Shown one piece after another: positions 42,302-49,742 of a stretch of 54,068 bases of DNA. The notes below the pieces were generated by a model that saw only the letters and a program-made list of their open reading frames with translations, was not told where the DNA came from and did no database searches. Numbering within the stretch: the first letter of the stretch is position 1; each line of letters starts with the position of its first letter. This stretch comes from Vicinamibacterales bacterium (GTDB lineage Bacteria; Acidobacteriota; Vicinamibacteria; Vicinamibacterales; UBA8438): assembly GCA_029940535.1 (NCBI GenBank), contig JAPYUM010000023.1, positions 1 through 54,068 of the forward strand. The letters run 5' to 3'. The position numbers and the translations under genes were made by a program.

Positions 42302-43411
42302 TCACCGGCCGCTCAATTCGGACGGCCGATGCGGCACGTATTTCACCAATCGCCGCCGCTGCACCTCGCCCGCGTAGATGTTCCCCTCGAAGTCTACGCC
42401 CAGAAACTCGATGCCTGCCCCGACATCCACGTCGTGTTGCGGAATGAAATGGGTCACCCACGCTTGCTCGGTTTTCAAGTCGCCGATGCGTATGCCCTTC
42501 TCCCAACCGATATTGCTGCGCCAGTTATCAGGAGGGCCGGCACGCACCATGCCGGAGAGGCCGTCACCAGCGTACAGAATATCGTTGCGGTCGATGAACA
42601 GTCCGCTCGGCTTGCCGTAGTGGGTCCAGATGTAGAGGAGATTACCCTCCTGGTCGAACACCTGGATACGACTGTTGCCGCGGTCGGCCACGAAGACCCG
42701 ACCTTGCGAGTCCATCTTGATATCGTGGGGATCACTGAACCGCAGCGCCTCCTTGCTCTCGGACCCAACGCCACCGCCGACCGCCAGCAGAAACCTCCCA
42801 TCGCGGTCGAACTTGACGATGCGGTTATTGCCGCCGCGGTGTCCGTCCGACACCCAGATGTCGCCGTTCGGCGCCACCACGACCCCGGACGGGCCATTGA
42901 AGTGACGCTCGTCGTCGCCCCAGACCGCCGCCTCGCCGAGTCGCATCACGACCTCGCCCCGCTGGTTGAGCTTGAGCACCTGATGGCCGATACCCAGACT
43001 CTCGCCCAGGGTGGCCCTGGCGTCGCCGTGTGAGCCTCCCTCAGTCACCCACAGGAAGCCATCGTGGTCGAGGAAGAACCCGTGCGGAAACCCGAACAAC
43101 CCGGCCCCGAAGCTGTGGACCAGATTGCCTTCGAGATCGAACTTCATGATCGGGTCCAACTCGGTGCCCGCGCACTGGTTCGCCCCGCAGCGGTCCATGA
43201 TCCAGAGGTGATCGCCGTCAGGGTCCGGGAACACGCCGCTGACCGTGCCCATGACCCGGCCCGCGGGCAGCTGCTCCCACCCGAACGTCGCGCGGTACGG
43301 ATTGGTGGTCGAGGACTGCGCCTGGAGGGCAGCCGGCGCACCGACCAGCATCGCCACCGCCACGACCATGACCCCGAGTGGCGAGGCGCCACTCGTCGCA
43401 GTATTCAGCAT
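42302..43411 (-). CDS. Secreted NHL-repeat beta-propeller protein
   Basis: Exported protein of 369 aa when started at 43411, which gives a normal signal peptide (LGVMVVAVAMLVGAPAALQAQ) and has AGGGGA upstream; an 11-codon longer start is possible. NHL blades include FPHGFFLDHDGFLWVTEGG, FNGPSGVVVAPNGDIWVSDG, FSDPHDIKMDSQGRVFVADR and PSGLFIDRNDILYAGD. It is a paralogue of the protein at 8251, sharing MDRCGANQCAGTELDPIMK. It precedes the fused molybdenum hydroxylase gene by 68 nt. Function is unknown; the fold suits lyases and binding proteins. Confidence 0.85.
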   Translation of the reverse strand: MLNTATSGASPLGVMVVAVAMLVGAPAALQAQSSTTNPYRATFGWEQLPAGRVMGTVSGVFPDPDGDHLWIMDRCGANQCAGTELDPIMKFDLEGNLVHSFGAGLFGFPHGFFLDHDGFLWVTEGGSHGDARATLGESLGIGHQVLKLNQRGEVVMRLGEAAVWGDDERHFNGPSGVVVAPNGDIWVSDGHRGGNNRIVKFDRDGRFLLAVGGGVGSESKEALRFSDPHDIKMDSQGRVFVADRGNSRIQVFDQEGNLLYIWTHYGKPSGLFIDRNDILYAGDGLSGMVRAGPPDNWRSNIGWEKGIRIGDLKTEQAWVTHFIPQHDVDVGAGIEFLGVDFEGNIYAGEVQRRRLVKYVPHRPSELSGR

Positions 43412-43609
43412 TCGTCGTCCCCTGCCGCGGTCGGGCCGCGTCATCGTGCGCGTTCGTGCCGCGGCCGCGTCGAGAATCTAACCTCTATTCGCGGCGCCCG
43501 ATGTCGCTCCTACATATGCACTATATCCAACCTCCGCCACGATTCCGCCACGCGCTCGCCGCGCGGTCGACGTGGAACCCGGTCGCTGCGTCGGCCGTCT
43601 ACCGTCACC

Positions 43610-44522
43610 ATGACGTGGCTCCACACCTCCGCCAGACGGCTGGCCGGGCGACGACCAGGGCCGCCGAGTGCACCATCGTCGGCTTGCTGCCCCTGGTTCC
43701 CGTCTGCGCCCCCAATGACGACGCGGGACACGGACGCGACGACGCGGTCATCGACTTGGCGTCCGTGGGAGCTGGGAGACTCTCGGCCCAGCCGACGCCA
43801 GGCTACGGGTTGGCGTTGGGCCTGACGTTCACGCGCATCGAACCCGGCACGTTTCGAATGGGATCGACCGATGGACAGGCGGACGAGCGTCCCACCCACA
43901 CTGTGACGCTCTCCCAGGCCTTCGAGCTGGGCACCCACGAAGTGACCCAGGCGCAGTGGTTCGCCGTGATGGAGACCACCCCGGCGGACCAGCTCGACCT
44001 CATGCGGGCTGCCGTGGGGAATCCGGAGTCTCAGCGGCTCCGTGGTGTCGGAGACGACCTGCCGATGTATCTGATCTCCTGGACCGAGTCGCGCCAGTTC
44101 GTCGACCGACTCAGTCGCCTGGATACAGACTACGACTACCGGCTACCGACCGAAACCGAATGGGAATACGCGGCCCGGGCCGGCACCGCCTACTCGTTCG
44201 GCGACGGTCCCGGCGTCCTGAACGACTACGCCTGGTTCATCGAGAATGCGAACCTCAGCGTGCACCCGGTAGGCAGCAAGCGGCCCAACCCATGGGGTCT
44301 GTACGACATGCATGCAACGTCTGGGAGTGGGTGTCCGACCACAACGCGCGGTACTCGCGTCGACCCGCCGTCGACCCACGTGGTCCGTCATCGGGCGAGG
44401 GGCGATCGATGCGTGGCGGCGGTTGGGCCACCCTCGACCCGACGTTGCCGATGCGCCTGATGTACGCCAGCCGCATTGACCCTGTCTCCGCCGAGTATCG
44501 GGTCGACGCGTATTACCGCTGA
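43610..44522 (+). pseudogene. Frameshifted formylglycine-generating enzyme (SUMF1/FGE)-like gene
   Basis: The middle part (about 43800-44313) encodes a clear FGE-sulfatase domain: FTRIEPGTFRMGSTDGQADE, FELGTHEVTQAQWFAVMETT, YRLPTETEWEYAARAGTAYS and NPWGLYDMH. After ATG CAT the family continues GNVWEW, but here one G is missing near 44314, so NVWEWVSDH is in the next frame, which goes on through RSMRGGGWA to the stop at 44520-44522. The N-terminus also appears shifted: a likely start MTWLHTSARRLAGR at 43610 is in another frame than the hydrophobic ECTIVGLLPLVPVCAP. An ATG at 43501 is in frame with the core but starts no normal signal peptide. Other FGE-like proteins act as oxygenases or activators. 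Confidence 0.75.
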
Positions 44523-44554
44523 GAGATCCGCGACGCGTCGTATGATCGGCAGTC

Positions 44555-44908
44555 ATGGCTGACGTCCAGATTTTTCACAACCGACATTGAAACTCCTCCG
44601 TCAATGCCGTGCGCATTGCACAGGAGCTAGGCGTAGACTTTGAAGAGGTGAACTACATCAAGGCGCCGCCGGACGCGGAGACGCTTCGGGCGATCATCGC
44701 CAAGCTCGAAGATCCGTCAACGAATCTCGTTCGCCGGGACTCGATGTTCAAGAAACTCGCCCTCACCGACGGCGACGTCGAGACGGACGACCAGATCATC
44801 GACGTGCTGGTGCGACACAAACAACTGCTGCAGCGCCCCTTGGTGGTCACCAAGGAGCGGGCCATCATCGGGCGGCCAAAAGATCGGGTCCGGGCGCTCC
44901 TCGGCTAG
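44555..44908 (+). CDS. ArsC/Spx-family thioredoxin-fold selenoprotein (Sec at position 12)
   Basis: Predicted 117 aa oxidoreductase of the ArsC family with an in-frame TGA at 44588-44590. The sequence reads MADVQIFHNRH-U-NSSVNAV, then VDFEEVNYIKAPPDAETLRA, and ends RPLVVTKERAIIGRPKDRVR. The TGA is codon 12, the same position as catalytic Cys12 of E. coli ArsC (MSNITIYHNPAC), so selenocysteine would replace the nucleophile. A SECIS-like hairpin follows (44593-44626). The rest of the frame keeps ArsC signature blocks (NYIKAPP, RPLVVT, IIGRP) and shows no decay. ArsC reduces arsenate; relatives have other thiol-redox roles, so arsenate reduction is not certain. A gene caller ignoring Sec would start at the GTG at 44609. 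The ribosome binding site is weak. The next gene starts 33 nt on. Confidence 0.82.
44593..44626 (+). promoter_or_regulatory. Bacterial SECIS-like hairpin
   Basis: Directly after the TGA, 44593-44597 pairs with 44622-44626 (CTCCT/AGGAG), 44600-44601 with 44620-44621 (GT/AC), and 44602-44607 with 44613-44618 (CAATGC/GCATTG), leaving a CC bulge, a C bulge and a 5 nt apical loop CGTGC. That is 13 bp. The loop starts 17 nt after the TGA and has a G in its first two bases, as the general bacterial SECIS model (recalled: spacing about 16-37 nt, G in first two loop positions) requires. SelB would bind here to deliver Sec-tRNA. Confidence 0.7.
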
Positions 44909-44941
44909 CGTCCTGTATCCGTGATGGGCTGGCGGAGAAAC

Positions 44942-46303
44942 ATGCTAACGAACTTCGTCCCACTGGCGAAAATGACCAGTTGTCTGACGGCGGCCACGCT
45001 GGCTCTGACCGTAACGGGACATGCCAAGGACTGGCCGCAGTGGCGGGGCGCCGGTCGGCTGGCGGTGTGGCACGAGACGGGCATCGTCGACCAGCTGCCG
45101 GACGAGGGGCTCAAGGTCGCCTGGCGCGTGCCGATCGGCTCGGGTTACGCCGGGCCGGCCGTCGCAGACGGGCGGGTGTTCGTGCTGGATTGGCGTGAAG
45201 ACCAAGCGTCTCGCACGCTCGACGGCATGGAGCGGCTGCTGGTGCTGGATGAGCTGACGGGCGCTGTCCTCTGGACCTACGAATGGCGCACCTCGTATCG
45301 GAGGTTGATGGGCTCCTACGCGATCGGTCCCCGTGCGACGCCCACGGTCGACGACGACCGGGTCTATGTCGTCGGTGCGACCGGTCGACTGTTCTGCCTC
45401 GATGTCGTCACCGGCGAACGGGTCTGGGAGACGGACTTTGTGGAGGGCTATGGCCTGTCGCTCCCGCCGTGGGGGGTGACAAGCGCCCCGCTGGTCGACG
45501 GCGACCGCGTGATCGCCATCGTCGGTGGCGAGCCTGACGCCCTCGTTGTGGCCTTCGACAAAGAGACGGGGGCCGAACAGTGGCGCGCGCTGGATGTCGT
45601 CGCGGAGGCGGGCTATGGGCAGCCCGTGATCTACGAGGCCGGTGGGGCACGTCAGCTCATTGTCTGGCATCCCACGGGTCTGGCGTCGCTCGACCCCGTC
45701 ACCGGAGGCGTGTACTGGGAGCAGGCGTTCGACACGACGAATGGGATGACCATCGCGACACCGGTCAAGAGCGACCGATATCTCCTGGTCACCCAGCTCT
45801 ACAACGGCGCGCTGATGATGCGGCTGGGCGCCGATCGTCCCACCGCCGAGCTGTTGTGGAAGGGGTCGAGCAACAGCTATGAGCCCGATGAGACGGATGG
45901 TCTCCACGCGATGACGACCACCCCGATCGTAGCGGGGGACCATGTGTACGGGGTGGGCGCCCACGGCGAACTCCGGGGCTTGGACGCCCGCACCGGTGAG
46001 CGGCTCTGGATGAGCGACCGGATGACGACCCAGACCTCGTTTTCCACCGCGTTCTTCGTGCGGCACGACGATCGATATTTTGTCAACAACGACGAGGGCG
46101 ACTTGATTCTCGCCCGGTTTACACCGACAGGTTATGTCGAGCTTGACCGCGTGCGGCTGATCGAGCCAACCTCAAGACCCGCGCGTGGGCATGGCGCGGA
46201 TCGACTGGTCAACTGGGTACACCCGGCCTACGCCAACGGCCATGTGCTCCAGCGCAACGATCGCGAAATTTTGAGGGCGTCGCTCCAGGCCGCCGACTAC
46301 TGA
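44942..46303 (+). CDS. Secreted PQQ-like beta-propeller protein
   Basis: Exported protein of about 453 aa. Starts at GTG 44921, ATG 44924 and ATG 44942 are in frame; the last is chosen because GGAG lies 4 nt upstream and the signal peptide (MTSCLTAATLALTVTGHA region) is then normal. It begins KDWPQWRGAGRLAVWHETGI, and blades include RVFVLDWREDQASRTLDG, RLFCLDVVTGERVWETDFVE, GLASLDPVTGGVYWEQAF and GELRGLDARTGERLWMSD. This is the PQQ-like/BamB-like propeller type without dehydrogenase active-site motifs. It follows the selenoprotein gene closely and may be cotranscribed with it. Confidence 0.87.
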   Translation: MLTNFVPLAKMTSCLTAATLALTVTGHAKDWPQWRGAGRLAVWHETGIVDQLPDEGLKVAWRVPIGSGYAGPAVADGRVFVLDWREDQASRTLDGMERLLVLDELTGAVLWTYEWRTSYRRLMGSYAIGPRATPTVDDDRVYVVGATGRLFCLDVVTGERVWETDFVEGYGLSLPPWGVTSAPLVDGDRVIAIVGGEPDALVVAFDKETGAEQWRALDVVAEAGYGQPVIYEAGGARQLIVWHPTGLASLDPVTGGVYWEQAFDTTNGMTIATPVKSDRYLLVTQLYNGALMMRLGADRPTAELLWKGSSNSYEPDETDGLHAMTTTPIVAGDHVYGVGAHGELRGLDARTGERLWMSDRMTTQTSFSTAFFVRHDDRYFVNNDEGDLILARFTPTGYVELDRVRLIEPTSRPARGHGADRLVNWVHPAYANGHVLQRNDREILRASLQAADY

Positions 46304-46337
46304 CCATTCCGTCAGCACGAACGTGCGACCCGACAAC

Positions 46338-46366
46338 CGCGTGGGGTTCGGGGCGCAGCCCCGTCT
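46338..46366 (+). repeat. Hairpin repeat, family A copy 2
   Basis: Identical over 29 nt to 19366-19394 except one loop base. The hairpin CGGGGC-GCA-GCCCCG (46349-46363) lies between two convergent genes ending at 46303 and 46373, a position fitting a bidirectional terminator. Confidence 0.65.
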
Positions 46367-46372
46367 ACGTCC

Positions 46373-47992
46373 CTAGAGGGTCCGACCGGCGACGCGGGCG
46401 CGCAGCACCTTCTTGTCGAACTTCCCCACGCTCGTCTTCGGCAGCTCGTCGACGAACACGAACCGGTCCGGAATCTCGAATTTCGCGAACTTGTCGGCCA
46501 GCAACCGGCGCAGCTCGTCAGTGTCGACCTGGCTCTCCGCGGTGCGGACCACGACCGCCAGCGGGCGCTCGGACCATTTCTCATCCGGCACCGCGATGAC
46601 GGCCGCCTCCAACACCCCATCGTGCGCCATCAGCGCGCCCTCGAGGGCCACGGTAGAAATCCACTCGCCTCCGCTCTTGACGAGGTCCTTGGTACGGTCC
46701 GTGATTCGCATGTAGCCGTCGGGCGTCATGGTGGCGACGTCGCCGGTGCGGAACCAGCCATCGGTCGTGAAATGCTCTGACGTCGGGTCACGCTTGAAAT
46801 AGCCGCGGATGACCCACGGTCCCCGCGCCTGCAGCTCGCCCATCGTCTCGCCGTCCCAGGGCAGCTCGGCACCCTCGTCGCTGACGATCCTGAGCTCAAC
46901 GCCGGCGAGCGGTATCCCCTGAAGCGCCTTCACATCCAGTTGCTCCGCCTCGGTCAGACCCAGGTGGTGCCGCTGCAGCTTTGAGACGGTGCCAAGCGGC
47001 GAGAGCTCGGTCATCCCCCAGGCCTGAAGCACGTTGACGTTCAGTTCTCGCTCGTACCCGTCGATCAGGGATCGGGGCATAGCAGAGCCACCGACCACCA
47101 GCGCGCGCACGCATGAGATGTCGCGAGGCGTGGTCTTCAGCTCCTGGTAGAGGCCGTTCCAGATGCTTGGCACGCCGGCCGCCACCGTCACCTGTTGCGA
47201 CTCGATTAGCTCAGCCAGCGCGGCCGGTTGCAGGTGCGGGCCCGGCATCACCACGTCGGCGCCGGCCATGGCACAGGCGTACGGCAGGCCCCAGGCCATG
47301 GCGTGAAACTGCGGGACGACCGGAAGCACGACATCGGTCTCGGTCAGGCCGAGCCCCATCGCCTGGTTCTCGCCCAGGGTGTGGAGAAACATCGACCGAT
47401 GGCTGTAGAGCGCGCCCTTGGGGTCGCCGGTCGTGCCACTCGTGTAGCAGAGCCCCATCGCCATCTGTTCATCGGTGGACCGCCACGTGAAGTCGTCGTC
47501 CGCACCATCGATGAGGTCTTCGTAGTGCAACACATTCGGCAACGTCGTCTCGATATCTCGTGGCGCGTTCACGAGCACGTGATGTTGCACACAGGAGATC
47601 TCGCCGGCCACTCGCTCGTAGAGCGGCAGCACCGACGCGTCGATGCACACCACCCGGTCCTCGGCGTGATTGACGATGTAGGCCAGCTGGCTGGGAAACA
47701 GTCGGACGTTGAGCGTATGGCAGACCGCTCCGGCACCCGGGATGCCGAAGTACATCTCCAGATGCTGGTAGTGATTCCACGCGAACGTGCCGACCCGATC
47801 CCCTGATTGCACCCCCAGTGCCACCAACCCGGCCGCGAGTCGCCGGCTCCGCCGAAGCACGTCAGCGTATGTGTACTCGTGCATGCTGCCGTCCGGTTGC
47901 TTGGTCCGGACGGCCTTGTGGGGAAACATGCGGCCCGCATGCTCGACAATCCGGTCGAGCGTGAGCGGGTACTCCATCATCAAACCGTGCAT
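46373..47992 (-). CDS. Fatty-acid/long-chain acyl-CoA synthetase (AMP-binding)
   Basis: Adenylate-forming enzyme of 539 aa that activates a carboxylic acid with ATP and transfers it to CoA. The ATP-binding loop is [11 protein letters not shown] (183-193); [15 protein letters not shown] carries the adenine-binding part, [17 protein letters not shown] the ribose-binding Asp and hinge, and [10 protein letters not shown] near the C-terminus the catalytic lysine. Length and motifs match medium/long-chain fatty acyl-CoA ligases of the FadD3/AlkK type. GAGGA lies 7 nt before the ATG. It is monocistronic, with an ATG at 47992 and a family A hairpin at its end. The acid substrate is unknown. Confidence 0.92.
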   Translation of the reverse strand: MHGLMMEYPLTLDRIVEHAGRMFPHKAVRTKQPDGSMHEYTYADVLRRSRRLAAGLVALGVQSGDRVGTFAWNHYQHLEMYFGIPGAGAVCHTLNVRLFPSQLAYIVNHAEDRVVCIDASVLPLYERVAGEISCVQHHVLVNAPRDIETTLPNVLHYEDLIDGADDDFTWRSTDEQMAMGLCYTSGTTGDPKGALYSHRSMFLHTLGENQAMGLGLTETDVVLPVVPQFHAMAWGLPYACAMAGADVVMPGPHLQPAALAELIESQQVTVAAGVPSIWNGLYQELKTTPRDISCVRALVVGGSAMPRSLIDGYERELNVNVLQAWGMTELSPLGTVSKLQRHHLGLTEAEQLDVKALQGIPLAGVELRIVSDEGAELPWDGETMGELQARGPWVIRGYFKRDPTSEHFTTDGWFRTGDVATMTPDGYMRITDRTKDLVKSGGEWISTVALEGALMAHDGVLEAAVIAVPDEKWSERPLAVVVRTAESQVDTDELRRLLADKFAKFEIPDRFVFVDELPKTSVGKFDKKVLRARVAGRTL

Positions 47993-48019
47993 CGTTGATT
48001 CCTCGCCAACCGCCGTAAC

Positions 48020-49051
48020 TTAGGACAGATCGGTTAGCAGGACCCACATCGGGCGATTGCCGCCTTCGTAGGTTTCCAGCGGGGTCAGTTGGCCGGTGTC
48101 CTGGGCGATCCGGTAGGCGGCCAGCCGTCCCGAGTCCAGTCCCCCGACAAACAGAAAATTCCCGGACGGGTCCAGATTGAACGCCCGTGGTACGGGCTCA
48201 GTCGCCACTCGCCCCGTGGCGGTCAGACGGCCAGACACCGGATTAATCGTGAAGCTGGCGACACTGTTGTGCCCACGATTCGGAGCATAGAGAAACTTGC
48301 CGGACGGGGCCATGTGTATCTGCGAACACGTGTTCGGCTCCGAATACCCGGCCGGTAAGGTCGAAATCGTCTGGAACGGTGTCAATGTACCGGCCGATGG
48401 GTCCAGCGTGTAGCCCGTCACGCTGCCATTCTGCTCGTCCGAGAAATACACCGTGCTGAGCGTCGGATGGAAGACAAACGCTCGGGGTCCCAGATACTCG
48501 GTCGGCGAGTGCCGATCCGGCGCGCTTGGCGTCAAGCGGCCGGAGCGCTCATCGAACTGGAATTGGAAGATGGCGTTCGGACCACGGTTCGCGATGTGGG
48601 GGACGAAGGCAAAGCGGTTCGACCGATCGGTCTGGATGGCGTGCGCGCCATGGGCGGTCATCCGCCACTCGACCGGCGGGATCGTCGCCGCCCCGTCGCT
48701 CGCGACCGCGTGCACCGCCGCCGTGCTCTGATAGTAGTAGGCGGACAACACGAAGCGTCCGGTTCGATCGGTCGAGACGTAGACCGGCTCACCCTGAAGC
48801 GGTACGGCGCGGATGTGGCTCAAGCCGCCGGTGCTCTGGTCGACCCGGTAGCTCGAGAGCTGCTGCCCTCCTCGGAGCCCGATATGGAGCACCTGGCGGT
48901 CCGGGCTGAGTGCCATCGGGCCCGGTCCGCCCACCATCGCCACCTCCTCCTGCAGCGCTACTTCTCCCGACCCCCGATCCACTCGGTAGATCGAGACTGT
49001 GTCGTCGTCCTGATACGACACATACATATGAAATCCGGCGTTCTGACGCAT
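48020..49051 (-). CDS. Lactonase-family seven-bladed beta-propeller (6-phosphogluconolactonase-like)
   Basis: Protein of 343 aa of the lactonase family (PF10282 type), to which YbhE/Pgl 6-phosphogluconolactonase belongs. AGGAGG lies 7 nt before the ATG at 49051; the frame is open further upstream but overlaps the preceding lipoprotein gene. Blades show MYVSYQDDDTVSIYRVDRGS, PDRQVLHIGLRGGQQLSSY, LGPRAFVFHPTLSTVYFSDE and DPSGNFLFVGGLDSGRLAAY. No signal peptide is visible, so it acts in the cytoplasm, where it could hydrolyse a sugar lactone such as the product of a sugar dehydrogenase. It follows the lipoprotein gene by 41 nt. Confidence 0.85.
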   Translation of the reverse strand: MRQNAGFHMYVSYQDDDTVSIYRVDRGSGEVALQEEVAMVGGPGPMALSPDRQVLHIGLRGGQQLSSYRVDQSTGGLSHIRAVPLQGEPVYVSTDRTGRFVLSAYYYQSTAAVHAVASDGAATIPPVEWRMTAHGAHAIQTDRSNRFAFVPHIANRGPNAIFQFQFDERSGRLTPSAPDRHSPTEYLGPRAFVFHPTLSTVYFSDEQNGSVTGYTLDPSAGTLTPFQTISTLPAGYSEPNTCSQIHMAPSGKFLYAPNRGHNSVASFTINPVSGRLTATGRVATEPVPRAFNLDPSGNFLFVGGLDSGRLAAYRIAQDTGQLTPLETYEGGNRPMWVLLTDLS

Positions 49052-49092
49052 CGCTGTTCCTCCTCGATTCCCGAGACCCGAACCACCGGTCG

Positions 49093-49551
49093 CTATTGCA
49101 ACGCCGCTGCGCGGTCGCGAGCCAGGTCGGCATCCGCGACCATCTGTGTCGCCGCGCCGGCATCGACGGTCAATTGCGCCCGCATCCGAAGCAGGGTGTC
49201 CTTGTATCGCAGCGCGTCGACGTAGTCGCCATCGACCCTGAGCGCCTGCTCCACCTCGGTCAGGGCGGGGACCAGGTAGACGTGCTCTTCCTCTGCGGTC
49301 AGATGCGAGTCTTCCATCGCCTCCTTCCAGTAGAAGGTGGCGATGGCGTAGAGCGCCTCCGGGTTCTCTGGTTCCAGTGCGACCCATCTCCTCAACGCGC
49401 CGATGGCCAGGCGCAACAGCCGATGGGCCAACTCGATCGAGTGGTCGGCTCGAAGCCCGTTCACCCACTGGCAGGACGCCCCCAACAGCGCCATCACCGC
49501 CACCAGGGCCACTTTCGCTACGTGCGCGTGCCCGCCAATCCATCTCCGCAC
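49093..49551 (-). CDS. Small TPR-like lipoprotein
   Basis: Lipoprotein of 152 aa starting at GTG with AAGGAG seven nt upstream; the 84-codon longer frame has no coding character. The hydrophobic segment (VALVAVMALLGASC) ends in the lipobox LGASC. The mature part has helix pairs (ALEPENPEALYAIATFYWKE, VEQALRVDGDYVDALRYKDT) that look like two TPR units. It may serve as a docking protein. The lactonase gene follows after 41 nt, so they are probably cotranscribed. No closer assignment is possible. Confidence 0.78.
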   Translation of the reverse strand: MRRWIGGHAHVAKVALVAVMALLGASCQWVNGLRADHSIELAHRLLRLAIGALRRWVALEPENPEALYAIATFYWKEAMEDSHLTAEEEHVYLVPALTEVEQALRVDGDYVDALRYKDTLLRMRAQLTVDAGAATQMVADADLARDRAAALQ

Positions 49552-49670
49552 GCCAGAACTCCTTTCCTTCCCCGGGCCGTCGCCAGGTCGCTCGCGTGGC
49601 TTCAGCGTCTTTATACACTGACTGGCGCCTGGCCCTGGCCTAGGAGGCGGCAAAAAAGCGCCGCCGGGGT

Positions 49671-49742
49671 GGTTTCCGGGCGAGGCGTTCGTCTGACTAG
49701 CGCAAGGAGGGAGCAGCCAGGCGGGCGCCCCGCCCGGAAACC
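49671..49742. repeat. Structured repeat, family B copy 2
   Basis: Perfect 12 bp arms GGTTTCCGGGCG (49671-49682) and CGCCCGGAAACC (49731-49742) plus an inner GGCG/CGCC pairing enclose the 27 nt core at 49700-49726, identical to 19420-19446. The right arm touches the stop codon of the O-antigen-ligase-like gene. A smaller hairpin GGCGGC/GCCGCC with an A-rich loop lies at 49646-49665. This is a good candidate for an operon-end element. Confidence 0.7.

Noticed and set aside
44609-44908. Shorter ArsC frame starting after the TGA as the real gene
   Set aside because: It would lack the first beta-strand and the active-site residue of the thioredoxin-like fold, and the family pattern clearly begins at 44555.
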